Of a DNA stretch of 57,786 nt, positions 15,539 to 24,123 are shown one piece after another. The position numbers were made by a program, and so were the translations under genes. The stretch's first letter is position 1. Each line of letters begins with the position of its first letter. The DNA is from Megasphaera sp. (GTDB lineage: Bacteria > Bacillota > Negativicutes > Veillonellales > Megasphaeraceae), in contig JALCNL010000001.1 in assembly GCA_022649055.1 (NCBI GenBank), positions 1 to 57,786 of the forward strand, read 5' to 3'. A model generated the notes under the pieces. That model was not told the origin of the DNA. It searched no databases and saw nothing but the letters and a program-made list of their open reading frames with translations.

Positions 15539-15573
15539 GCGAGTTTGGATATTTTTCCAAGCTCGCTTTTTTT
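15539..15573 (+). terminator. Terminator behind the tRNA fragment
   Basis: GCGAGTTTGG (15539-15548) pairs with CCAAGCTCGC (15557-15566) with one G-T pair and an 8-nt loop, then seven T residues. It is probably the original tRNA terminator. Confidence 0.85.
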
Positions 15574-15582
15574 CTGTTTTCT

Positions 15583-15605
15583 GCCGTGCCAATCGTTGTG
15601 CAAAT
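15583..15605 (+). repeat. Tandem GCCGTGCCAAT/GTTGTGCAAAT sites right of the tRNA fragment
   Basis: This is a diverged copy of the tandem pair at 15329-15351, in the same direction and with the same 12-bp step, 254 bp away. The presence of such sites on both sides of the tRNA fragment is unusual for a single integrated element. Confidence 0.5.
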
Positions 15606-16436
15606 GAAAAAATAACGTATTTCTATCTCCATACAAAAAGGTATTGGTGTTTTTTCGTCTTTTTAAAACTGATACTCACCAAACGGAAAAGGAAAATGAG
15701 TTTTTTTCTGCATGTCCTTGTCGACGTTTTGTCAATATATAATATTGACAATATCACTGCTCCGGTCAGCAGCACTTTCCGTGGGACGATGAGATGAGTC
15801 ATGCGGAAGATTCTCTTTCAAACGCATGTAGGGGTTCATCACGGACGCATGCAATACTGGCCCATCCAGCAGTGCCATAAGGAAGTTAGCTAACAGCTTT
15901 TCAACGTCTGCATTTTTGTAAAAAAGCGAAGTCGATGAGGCTAGCTATTATCTGGGTCAATACATTTACCGAGAACTTCTTGACACATACAACACATACA
16001 GAAGATTTTACCTGTATGACTTTATATGGTATAATACACTATACATAGGTAGTGATTCATCTTTTGATTATTTTTGGTAATCCTTTCTATTTACACGTAT
16101 TAATGCATGCTGTAGAGTCGGATTTTCTACAGCTTCTTTTTATGTAAAGGAAGTGTTTTTATTATATGTAAATAATGGTATGGCAGAATGGTTGTCTTGC
16201 AATAGGAGAACTCATTTGTCTGATGGAAATTAGGATAATAATAGGGAGATATTGCCAAGAAATATTTTGGATATGTTATCATGAATAAGTGATAGAGATA
16301 TAATGGATATGAATTACCACAAATATTTAAGCCTATTATTTTGAGATAAGGTATACAGACAGACCTATTATTCGATTTTATATTGTGAGTTGGTAAAGCA
16401 GATAGCTTTAAATAATCAACAAAAAGGGAGCATTGG
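15606..16436. other. Gene-poor stretch with a decayed ORF and a small-RNA candidate
   Basis: On the minus strand, 15732 to about 15930 encodes an open fragment (ending in a run such as LLANFLMALLDGP and a polar tail) that looks like a degraded C-terminus with a frameshift further upstream. I cannot name its family. A promoter-like TTTACC/TATAAT and a terminator occupy 16007-16140. The remainder is AT-rich with no gene. Confidence 0.4.
16042..16140 (+). ncRNA. Candidate small RNA with own promoter and terminator
   Basis: TTTACC (16007-16012) and TATAAT (16030-16035) form a promoter with a 17-nt spacer. About 70 nt later GCTGTAGA (16109-16116) pairs with TCTACAGC (16126-16133), followed by TTCTTTTT. 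No ORF with a ribosome site lies between. The transcript of about 100 nt would be non-coding. It could also be the leader of a lost gene. Confidence 0.3.
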
Positions 16437-17372
16437 ATGATATTTCGTTTAAAAAGAACAAGTATAGCTTGTATTGTCTTCATGATGACACTAACTTCTT
16501 CAGTAGGAGCTACTTTTCATCCAGGAGACAGAGGAGATGAAATTTTAGCAATACAACAGCAATTAAACGCTATGGGTAGAAATATTGTTGCTGATGGAGA
16601 TTATGGAACACAGACAACTGAAGCTGTGCGGAACTTTCAAACGTCACAGGGACTGGATGCTGATGGAATTGTAGGAGCCATGACGTACCAAGCCTTAATG
16701 GGAACAAATATGCCGGATAATACGTGTACTCATTTTGTACAGCAGGATACAGATTCAAATAGCAGTACTTCGGTTCCGGTTACCGCAGATAATGTGATTA
16801 TGATAGTACAACAAGCGTTAGTTCATAATGGATATACAGTTTCTGTTGATGGGGTATTGGGAACAGAGACAGATACGGCAATTCGTCAATTTCAAGCTGA
16901 TCATGGGTTGGAGGTGGATGGAATTGTAGGAGGGCAGACTTTTTATGCGTTAACTGGTCAGACGTTGTCAACAGCACCTTTTTCTTATGGCAATACATCG
17001 GAATCCTCTGAAGGGGAAAACATTGTAGCCGCAGCTGATCAATATCTTGGCGTTCCTTATGTGTACGGCGGTAATACGCCTGATGGATTTGATTGTTCCG
17101 GTTTTACAAAATATGTTTTTTCATCTATCGGCATTACATTGCCCCGGACTGCGGATGAACAATATGATATAGGGACTCCAGTGGCATATTCTAATTTGCG
17201 TCCTGGTGATTTACTGTTTTTTGATTCTGGATATTCTGGAATATCTCATACAGGTATATATGTAGGAAATCATGAGTTTGTCAGTGCTACCACCTCGCAG
17301 GGTGTTGTTGTAGCTGACTTGGATAATACATATTGGTCTTCGTGTTATGTGGGAGCAAGACGTGTTGTATAA
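16437..17372 (+). CDS. Secreted cell-wall hydrolase, two PG-binding domains plus NlpC/P60
   Basis: The protein has 311 residues. A signal peptide (about residues 1-25, ending SSVGA) leads two PG_binding_1 repeats, around residues 30-90 (GDRGDEILAIQQQL, ADGDYG, NFQ) and 115-180 (DGVLGTETDTAIRQFQ). The C-terminal NlpC/P60 domain has YLGVPYVYGG, the catalytic Cys in FDCSGF (about residue 222) and the catalytic His in SHTGIYVG (about residue 279). It probably cuts peptide stems of peptidoglycan outside the cell. GGGAG precedes the ATG. It stands alone, with decayed transposase DNA downstream. Confidence 0.9.
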   Translation: MIFRLKRTSIACIVFMMTLTSSVGATFHPGDRGDEILAIQQQLNAMGRNIVADGDYGTQTTEAVRNFQTSQGLDADGIVGAMTYQALMGTNMPDNTCTHFVQQDTDSNSSTSVPVTADNVIMIVQQALVHNGYTVSVDGVLGTETDTAIRQFQADHGLEVDGIVGGQTFYALTGQTLSTAPFSYGNTSESSEGENIVAAADQYLGVPYVYGGNTPDGFDCSGFTKYVFSSIGITLPRTADEQYDIGTPVAYSNLRPGDLLFFDSGYSGISHTGIYVGNHEFVSATTSQGVVVADLDNTYWSSCYVGARRVV

Positions 17373-17390
17373 ATAAGCTTATTTATACAA
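17365..17390. repeat. Perfect 26-bp palindrome at the hydrolase stop codon
   Basis: TTGTATAAATAAG is directly followed by its exact complement, with no spacer. It overlaps the stop codon of the NlpC/P60 gene and touches the end of the decayed ISL3 element. It could be a cruciform-type terminator, a binding site or an insertion scar. Confidence 0.7.
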
Positions 17391-17394
17391 TGAT

Positions 17395-18080
17395 TTATAG
17401 CCGCATCCATGAATGATATTCGGTTTCAAAAGCGGGAGAAATTACGAATGCCAAAATAAATCCGTTTTACTATTTTTATCTTGTTGATGTGTCCTTCCAT
17501 AAATTCATTGAAGTAATGGAATCGAGTGGCATTAATAATGTCGTCGAATTAATCCGAGAAGGAGTGCAGCAAGGATTTAAATTCTATTAATCCGTAAGTC
17601 TGTACCAATTCGAACCAAAATCGCAGGAAATACATCGAGAATTTTTTTTTGTTGTATTTGAAATTGAAAGGGCAATGATTATATGGGTACTGTATCCGTT
17701 TTCGTGTATTTTTCATGGCCAGATTACCTGGCAGATGATATTTGTCGCAGATAATCATGGCATTGAAAAACAGGTGTTGTGCTACCAAGCGGAATACGGA
17801 AGAAGAATCCATTACTACACAATATAGTTTTACGCAAGGCATAGAGATAGGACGCAAACTAGTTCGTTAATTTTAGATATCCCGCACTGCGGCAAGATAT
17901 CTAAGACAGTCTTGCCGCAGCGGGATTGAACAAGGTAACTTGGCATATCTGATCTTGTGTGTTTCCCAAAAATTCATCCAGCGACAACATAGCGGGAAAC
18001 GCGGCGGGTTTGTTATAGGGAATAGAATCGGTCAGCCATATCGGGTAACATTTTATTTGCGGGCGCATTTCCAGATAACG
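17395..18080 (-). pseudogene. Decayed ISL3-family transposase
   Basis: Reading the minus strand from about 18080 down to 17400, several ISL3 transposase segments appear in order but in different frames: LSLDEFLGN (near 17990), TVLDILPQ (near 17890), VVMDSSSVFR then NAMIICDKYH (about 17720-17820), and EFMEGHINKIKIVKRIYFGIRNF at the end (about 17420-17510, quoted in parts: EGHINKIK and YFGIRNF). The frames are joined by several frameshifts and stops, so it is dead. Catalytic acidic residues of the DDE type are partly visible. It marks an old insertion between the island end and the PucR operon. I see no clear terminal repeats. Confidence 0.8.
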
Positions 18081-18184
18081 ATAAGGTATTGGCGTTGACT
18101 ACATCGTTGATTGGCTGGACTAAGGGAGTGGCGGGATCAAGCGAATGATTGCAAGATTATAATTATCTGCATGGAGGTAATAGT

Positions 18185-19687
18185 ATGTCTTTCACTGTTC
18201 GAAAGGCGCTGCAGATGGATCACATGAAAGATGCCGAATTAATCGGTGGATCCGGAGGCCTTGATAGAATTATCAGTTGTGTTGATATTTCAGAAACTCC
18301 CGATTCGTATGAATGGTTGAGGCCAAATGAGTTTTTGATTACGACGGGATATTCCATACGAGATAATTTGGAATCACAGATGAAACTGCTGCGTTCTTTA
18401 TCACAAAAACAAGGAGCTGCACTGGCTATTAAGTTTGGTCGTTTTATTGGCAGTATTCCTCAAGAACTAGTTGGTTTGTCTGATGAACTGGACATTCCGC
18501 TTATTTCTTTGCCTAATAATCTTCCTTTTATTGATATTACATATCCGCTTATGCAGCGTATTGTCAATAATCAAGCACGACAGCTGGCATATTCTGAGAA
18601 AATTTATAAAATGCTGACAAAAGTCGCATTAGAAACGAATAGCTTGGAAAGTATTTCTTCAGCATTAGAGTCGATACTCGCTAAAAAAGTAATTATCTAT
18701 CCTTATAATCTTCGTGCTTCTAGTTTGAATACGCAGCACCAACAGGTGATTCCTGTACAGGTTAAGAAACGGGTATATGGATACATTGTTGTTAATACTC
18801 CGGAACCTTTGAGTGACAAAGAATTAATTGCTGTTCAACATGCCGAAGTGCTAGTGGCTCTCCACCTTGTTAATTATGAACTGGCAACAGAAGCGGCATG
18901 GAATGAACGACGTGATTTATTAGATGATTTGATTAGCGGTAAAATCCATAGTATGGCTCTTCTGCAAGCTCGAGCAGATGAATTCAGTTTCTCTTTAGAA
19001 GGAGAAAAGTGTGTTTGCATCGTCGATATTGATGATTTTACAACGTATCTGTTGCAGCATGATTTGACGGAACAACAGGCTTTGACTTTTCGCCGCTCCC
19101 TTTTTCATTGTGTTCAGGGAGCTATGCTGCGTTTGGGGAAATGTAACCGTAATTTTCTTACAGCACAGCAAAGTGATAAAGTTATTATTCTCGGTTCATT
19201 TTATCAAACGGACTGGGAATCTGTTTTGCCGGAAATACATACACAGGTGTCCCAACTTTCCGAAGAACTAACAGCAACTATTGTTATCAGTAATCCTGTT
19301 AATATGTTAGCGGAGATACAGAAAGCATATGAGACAGCTCGACGTCTTATTGGTATTTCCCGTAAGATTCATGGACCGGGAAAGGACTTATATCAAAAGG
19401 ATGCTGAGTTATATTTAATTTTAGAAAAAATGGATGCAGCGTCTTTAGATAGTGCGTTGCTTGGGAAAATTTTGAAATCACGAAAGCGAAAAGAATATTT
19501 GAGAACACTGCAAGTTTATTTAGACTGCCAGGGTAATCTTTCAGAGGCGGCGCAGTTGTTATTTATTCATCGCAATACGTTGCGGTACCGTTTAAAACAG
19601 ATTGAATTGCTGTTAGGTAAAAAATTAGATGATCCAGAAATACGAGTAATACTCTGGTTGTTATTAAAATCACAGCAACTGCAATAG
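18185..19687 (+). CDS. PucR-family transcriptional regulator
   Basis: The protein has 500 residues. The N-terminal PucR domain is recognisable by VDISETPDSYEWLRPNEFLITTGY (about residues 37-60, seen as VDISETPD and LRPNEFLITTGY). The C-terminal 60 residues carry the PucR-type HTH: YLDCQGNLSEAAQLLFIHRNTLRYRLKQIE (HRNTLRYR is the recognition part). GGAGG sits upstream of ATG 18185. PucR proteins activate catabolic operons in response to the substrate (purines, GABA and others). It lies just upstream of the seven-gene operon, so it probably controls that operon. A palindromic site and a terminator follow it. Confidence 0.85.
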   Translation: MSFTVRKALQMDHMKDAELIGGSGGLDRIISCVDISETPDSYEWLRPNEFLITTGYSIRDNLESQMKLLRSLSQKQGAALAIKFGRFIGSIPQELVGLSDELDIPLISLPNNLPFIDITYPLMQRIVNNQARQLAYSEKIYKMLTKVALETNSLESISSALESILAKKVIIYPYNLRASSLNTQHQQVIPVQVKKRVYGYIVVNTPEPLSDKELIAVQHAEVLVALHLVNYELATEAAWNERRDLLDDLISGKIHSMALLQARADEFSFSLEGEKCVCIVDIDDFTTYLLQHDLTEQQALTFRRSLFHCVQGAMLRLGKCNRNFLTAQQSDKVIILGSFYQTDWESVLPEIHTQVSQLSEELTATIVISNPVNMLAEIQKAYETARRLIGISRKIHGPGKDLYQKDAELYLILEKMDAASLDSALLGKILKSRKRKEYLRTLQVYLDCQGNLSEAAQLLFIHRNTLRYRLKQIELLLGKKLDDPEIRVILWLLLKSQQLQ

Positions 19688-19702
19688 ATTTTTGTGCAAA
19701 AT

Positions 19703-19728
19703 GTACAAAAAATATTATTTTTTTGTAC
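19703..19728. promoter_or_regulatory. Inverted repeat, candidate operator for the catabolic operon
   Basis: GTACAAAAAA (19703-19712) is mirrored exactly by TTTTTTGTAC (19719-19728) with a 6-nt spacer. It lies between the pucR-like stop and the terminator, about 100 nt upstream of the racemase-like gene. It could be the binding site for the PucR-like regulator. Confidence 0.5.
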
Positions 19729-19757
19729 TAAATAGCGGTTGTTTGTTAAATTTACTT

Positions 19758-19801
19758 AAGGTAAGCTATTGTTATGAAATATAATAGCTTGCCTTATTTT
19801 T
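19758..19801 (+). terminator. Terminator between the PucR-like gene and the catabolic operon
   Basis: AAGGTAAGCTATT (19758-19770) pairs with AATAGCTTGCCTT (19783-19795) over 13 bp with one G-T pair and a 12-nt loop, then ATTTTTT. It may end the regulator transcript or act as an attenuator for the operon. Confidence 0.75.
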
Positions 19802-19829
19802 TATAGGCAAAAGTGAGGGGAACGAAAAT

Positions 19830-20465
19830 ATGTTAGGAATTATCAGAGTATTGACAACGGATGATTCAAAAGTTTTTGAAAGTCACGGGGTGATTATCAA
19901 AGAGAGGTATGGTATTCATGTGAAAAGTTATTGTATTCCTGATCAACCTTATGGTATTCATGATGAGGTTACGGAAACAGCAGCTATTCCTAAAATTATA
20001 ACATTAGCTAAAAATATTGAAGCCGATGGGGTTAAAGCAATTTTAATTAGTTGTGCTGCTGATCCAGGCTTACAGCAAGTCCGGGCAAGCGTACATATCC
20101 CTGTTATAGGGGCCGGTACATGTGCGGCAGCTTTAGCTTTGACTTTGGGAAAACGGGTAGGTGTACTTAACTTGACTGGACATACTCCCAGTTCACCTGC
20201 AGCTATATTGGGTGAACGGCAGGTCATGGAAGTTGCACCTGAAGGGGTAGATAATACGACTGATTTAATGACACCTTCAGGAAAAATGGCGGCCATAAAG
20301 GCCTTAGGGGAACTGGCAGCAGCATGTGATGTTATTATGCTGGCTTGTACAGGTTTTGCGACTATTCATTTTGCTGAAAAAATGCGCAAACATGTGCCGA
20401 TTCCTATTGTAGATGCCATAGAAGCCAGCGGTGCTGTGGCCCAATTAATTCTTCGGAATATATAA
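19830..20465 (+). CDS. Asp/Glu/hydantoin racemase-family protein
   Basis: The protein has 211 residues. The family features are LISCAADPGLQQVR (about residues 71-84) with one catalytic-type Cys, IPVIGAGTCAAALAL near residues 90-104, and a second Cys in MLACTGFA (about residue 173). The two Cys match the two-base mechanism of Asp/Glu and hydantoin racemases. AGGGGAAC precedes the ATG. As first gene of the operon next to DUF917 (related to thiohydantoin enzymes), a hydantoin-type substrate is plausible. The actual substrate is unknown. Confidence 0.75.
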   Translation: MLGIIRVLTTDDSKVFESHGVIIKERYGIHVKSYCIPDQPYGIHDEVTETAAIPKIITLAKNIEADGVKAILISCAADPGLQQVRASVHIPVIGAGTCAAALALTLGKRVGVLNLTGHTPSSPAAILGERQVMEVAPEGVDNTTDLMTPSGKMAAIKALGELAAACDVIMLACTGFATIHFAEKMRKHVPIPIVDAIEASGAVAQLILRNI

Positions 20466-20487
20466 TAGAAATGAGAGAGTGATAACT

Positions 20488-22089
20488 ATGGCACAAGAAA
20501 AAGCAAGAGAGGTACATCCTAATGTTTTTGAGCCGGGGATGATGCTCATGAATGTATGTTTATCGTTTTTTGGAGCAATTATCGGTTTACAAATTATAAC
20601 TACTCTGGGGGTAACTCCAAACACAGCTATTATTGGGGTGTTAGTAGCACTTATTGTTTCCCGTATTCCCCTTGCTTCTTTTGCAAAATTCAGAAATATT
20701 CATCGACAAAATATGGCACAGACCGCTATTTCCAGTGCTACCTTCGGGGCAGCGAATTCGCTATTACTGCCAGTTGCTATACCGTTCGTGTTAGGACGTG
20801 TAGATCTTGTTTGGCCTATGTTGATTGGAGCTACGCTGGGTATGTCTATTGATATGTGCATGTTGTACTGGCTATTTGACTCTAAAGCTTTTCCTGGTAA
20901 GGCAGCTTGGCCCGCAGGAATTGCGGCAGCTGAAGCGATTAAAGCAGGAGATAAGGGTGGAAAACAAGCCATGCTTCTCGTTTGGGGTATTGTTGGCGGA
21001 ATCGTCGGTTCCTTTTTTAAAATTCCTATGTCGGCATTGGGAATTACTATGATTGCTAACATGTGGGCTATGTTGATGTTTGCTGTAGGACTTCTGTTGC
21101 GTGGGTATTCCCAATCCATTTTTGGTCTGGATCTTAATGCTATGTATATCCCTCATGGTTTTATGATTGGGGCGGGGCTTGTTGCCGGCTTTCAGATTCT
21201 AATGGTTTTTTTGAATAAAAAGAAAAAAACAGATGGGAGTCCTGAACAGGATGACTACGAATACACTCGTGATGAAAACAGTGTACGGGTCAGTTTGATT
21301 CGAGGTTTTATATTATATATTGTTGCAGGGGTTATTTTAGCTGTTTTAGCCGGTTTATATACAGAAATGAGTATTGGCATGCTGGTTGTTTGGGTTTTGT
21401 ATGCCGCTTTTGCTTGTATTATGGCGGAATTTATTGTAGGGTTGTCAGCGATGCATTCTGGATGGTTTCCCGCTTTTGCTACGTCGCTTATTTTTTTGAT
21501 TATCGGTATTTTAATTGGATTTCCGCCCGTAGCACTGGCACTGATGGTAGGATTTATTGCCAGCGGCGGGCCGGCTTTTGCTGACGGTGGGTTTGATTTC
21601 CGCAGCGGTTGGCTTTTGCGTGGCATGGGGAAAGATCCTAAATTTGAAGTAGAGGGTAGATACCATCAGTTTGTTTCGGCTTTTGTTGGTTTTGGTGTGG
21701 GTGCAGTAACCGTTGCTTTAAGTCATAATATGTATTTTGAGCAAGGCCTGGTACCTCCGGTTGCCAAGGTGTTCGTGGCAACGATACAAGCGGGTGTTGA
21801 TCCAGCCATTATTAAGAGCTTGGCCATCTGGGCTGTTCCAGGTGCGATATTGCAAGCTGTTGGTGGATCGACACGTCAAATGGGAATTATGATGGCAACA
21901 GGGCTTTTGATTTTAAGCCCGGCTGCAGGAATCACTGTTTTAGTTGGACTGACGGTACGTTTTCTTATTGAAAAAATAAAAGGTGAAAAAGCGATGATAC
22001 CTGTGACGGTAATGGCAGCAGGATGTATTGCTGGAGATGCATTGTACGGCTTCTTTAATTCTCTGATAAAAGTAGGTGTTAAAAAATAA
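20488..22089 (+). CDS. OPT-family membrane transporter
   Basis: The protein has 533 residues with about 12 or more membrane segments. Features of the OPT/YSL family are FAKFRNIHRQNMAQTAISSATFGAANSLLLP (seen as NMAQTAISSA and AANSLLLP, about residues 70-95) and WPAGIAAAEAIKAGDKGGKQA (WPAGIAAAEAI near residue 150). It probably takes up small peptides or metal-chelate or peptide-like compounds across the inner membrane. ATG 20488 is used; the GTG at 20479 is less likely. Its stop overlaps the next start by one base, so translation is coupled. Confidence 0.8.
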   Translation: MAQEKAREVHPNVFEPGMMLMNVCLSFFGAIIGLQIITTLGVTPNTAIIGVLVALIVSRIPLASFAKFRNIHRQNMAQTAISSATFGAANSLLLPVAIPFVLGRVDLVWPMLIGATLGMSIDMCMLYWLFDSKAFPGKAAWPAGIAAAEAIKAGDKGGKQAMLLVWGIVGGIVGSFFKIPMSALGITMIANMWAMLMFAVGLLLRGYSQSIFGLDLNAMYIPHGFMIGAGLVAGFQILMVFLNKKKKTDGSPEQDDYEYTRDENSVRVSLIRGFILYIVAGVILAVLAGLYTEMSIGMLVVWVLYAAFACIMAEFIVGLSAMHSGWFPAFATSLIFLIIGILIGFPPVALALMVGFIASGGPAFADGGFDFRSGWLLRGMGKDPKFEVEGRYHQFVSAFVGFGVGAVTVALSHNMYFEQGLVPPVAKVFVATIQAGVDPAIIKSLAIWAVPGAILQAVGGSTRQMGIMMATGLLILSPAAGITVLVGLTVRFLIEKIKGEKAMIPVTVMAAGCIAGDALYGFFNSLIKVGVKK

Positions 22090-23165
22090 TGAGCTATTCT
22101 CGCATACTTACTAAACAAGATGCGACTGCTGCTGCTTTGGGTGGTGCTGTTCTTGGTGGCGGTGGATCCCGTTTTTTAGGTGAAAGATTAGGTTTACAGG
22201 CTATTGACACGGGGACCGTGAAGTTAGTTCCTATTGAAGAAATTCCCGATAATGCAATCTTATTGACGGTTTCCGCTGTAGGTGCTCCCGCTGCATTAAA
22301 TGCTTGTGTTACAGCCACAGATTATGTAAATACTGTTCAACGTTTTGCAGCATCCTTTGATTGTAAACCAGCCGGTATTATAACTAATGAATGCGGCGGC
22401 AATGCAACTTTGAATGGTTGGATACAGGCAGCAACATTGCATCTTCCACTGGTCGATGCCCCTTGCGACGGCAGGGCTCATCCCACAGGCGTGATGGGAG
22501 CGATGAGCTTGCAGCGGCAAAAAGGATTTGTATCCCGGCAGGTAGCTATTGGCGGTAATCGGGCAGAAGGAAGTTATTTGGAAACTATTATACGTGGATC
22601 TTTGGAGCATGCTTCTCAGATAATTCGATGTACATCCATAGAAGCAGAAGGGTTAGTTGCGGTAGCCAGAAATCCTGTTACAGCCGCTTATGCCAAGGAG
22701 CATGCTGCTATAGGAGCCATTGAACAGTCTATTTCATTGGGTAAGGTTATGCTGGCAGCACAAAATCAGGAAGCAGATATTGTTGCAAGTGCGGTAAATT
22801 TTCTTCATGGAGTTATTTGTATGACGGGCCGGATTCAGCATTTAAAACTGGAAACAAAGAATGGTTTTGACGTGGGTACGTATCAAGTTACGAATGAACG
22901 GCAGTCCGTGGAACTAACTTTTTGGAATGAAAATATGACACTTACTTTGAATGATATACGATTGGCGACTTTTCCTGATTTAATCATGACTTTTTTAACG
23001 GATACAGGTATGCCGGTTACTTCATCAGAAGTACGGGAAAATATGAAAATTACGGTAATTTATACAGATAAATGCCATCTTCGTTTAGGTTCTGGTTTAC
23101 GCGATAAGGAATTGTATATAGTTGCTGAGCAAGCAGTGGGAAAGGAAATCATTTCGTATTTATAA
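22089..23165 (+). CDS. DUF917-family protein (S-methyl-thiohydantoin desulfurase-like)
   Basis: The protein has 358 residues. The N-terminal segment ALGGAVLGGGGSRFLG (about residues 16-31) and PLVDAPCDGRAHPTGVMGAMSL near residue 125 are characteristic of the DUF917 family, now linked to S-methyl-thiohydantoin desulfurase and related hydantoinase-type enzymes. It probably acts on the compound brought in by the OPT transporter. The gene overlaps the transporter stop by one base. There is a short 19-nt gap to the next gene. The chemistry here is inference from the family name. Confidence 0.75.
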   Translation: MSYSRILTKQDATAAALGGAVLGGGGSRFLGERLGLQAIDTGTVKLVPIEEIPDNAILLTVSAVGAPAALNACVTATDYVNTVQRFAASFDCKPAGIITNECGGNATLNGWIQAATLHLPLVDAPCDGRAHPTGVMGAMSLQRQKGFVSRQVAIGGNRAEGSYLETIIRGSLEHASQIIRCTSIEAEGLVAVARNPVTAAYAKEHAAIGAIEQSISLGKVMLAAQNQEADIVASAVNFLHGVICMTGRIQHLKLETKNGFDVGTYQVTNERQSVELTFWNENMTLTLNDIRLATFPDLIMTFLTDTGMPVTSSEVRENMKITVIYTDKCHLRLGSGLRDKELYIVAEQAVGKEIISYL

Positions 23166-23184
23166 TTTGTGAGGAGACGATAGT

Positions 23185-24123
23185 ATGGCGTTGAAACAAG
23201 TATTGGATGTATATGAAATTATGGATGACATTCATGTGAATGGGAAAGCTATTGTAGCATATGCAAAAAAAATGGGGATTGAAGATGCAATTTATGAACG
23301 GGTGGAAGAAGGAAAAGGGGCGACTGATTTTATTCGTATGCTTATTCCCGGAAAAAATGGTAAGACTGCAGGAGGAGCGGCTCCTACGTTAGGCATTGTA
23401 GGTCAGTTGGGTGGTGTTGGTGCACGGCCGGAACGGAAAGGATTTGTTTCCGATGGCGATGGGGCACTGTCAGTTGTTGCAACTGCAATTAAGCTAGCGG
23501 GGATGGCACAGAAGGGAGATCAGCTGGAAGGTGATGTTATTGTTACGACGCATATCTGCCCCACGGCGCCGACGCAGCCGCATAAACCTGTTCCTTTTAT
23601 GGGCTCACCGGTTTCTATGGCAACCAATGTTCATATTACGGTAGATTCGGCAATGGATGCGGTTTTATCTGTTGACACGACAAAAGGGAACCGTGTTATT
23701 AATAAGAGAGGTTTTGCTATTTCTCCAACAGTTAAAGAAGGGTATATTCTGCATATCAGTGAAGATTTGCTGCAAATCATGCAGACGTCTACAGGAGACT
23801 ACCCGGTGACGTTTCCGATTACAACTCAGGATATTACTCCATATGGTAATGGACTATACCATTTGAATAGTATTTTGCAGCCATCTGTTGGGACTACGGC
23901 ACCTACGGTAGGAGTTGCCATTACGACGGTTACGGCTGTTCCCGGCTGCAGTACCGGAGCATCTCATGAAACGGATATAGCTGAAGTAGTGCGTTTCTGT
24001 GTGGAAGTGGCCAAAGAGTATACTCAAGGAAACTGCAGCTTTTATGATAAGGAAGAATTTGCTTTGGTGGAAAAATTGTACGGTTCTATGAAACACCTTC
24101 AAACTTCGGGGAAGCAATCATGA
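23185..24123 (+). CDS. DUF1177-family protein
   Basis: The protein has 312 residues. Recognised stretches are LDVYEIMDDIHVNG (residues 7-20), TLGIVGQLGGVGARPERKGFVSDGDGAL (seen as LGGVGARPERKGFVSDGDGA, about residues 75-95) and the TTHICPTAPTQPHKPVPFMGSP segment near residue 118 (CPTAPTQPHKP). These are family-specific. The role is unknown; DUF1177 genes often sit with AroM and OPT genes. GAGGAG precedes the ATG. The stop overlaps the next gene by 4 nt (ATGA). Confidence 0.75.
   Translation: MALKQVLDVYEIMDDIHVNGKAIVAYAKKMGIEDAIYERVEEGKGATDFIRMLIPGKNGKTAGGAAPTLGIVGQLGGVGARPERKGFVSDGDGALSVVATAIKLAGMAQKGDQLEGDVIVTTHICPTAPTQPHKPVPFMGSPVSMATNVHITVDSAMDAVLSVDTTKGNRVINKRGFAISPTVKEGYILHISEDLLQIMQTSTGDYPVTFPITTQDITPYGNGLYHLNSILQPSVGTTAPTVGVAITTVTAVPGCSTGASHETDIAEVVRFCVEVAKEYTQGNCSFYDKEEFALVEKLYGSMKHLQTSGKQS

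Noticed and set aside
17881-17924. Strong-looking GC hairpin as a terminator
   Set aside because: It lies inside the decayed ISL3 transposase where the bases encode the NPxCGKTVLDILPQ region; there is no T run, so it is probably a coding coincidence.
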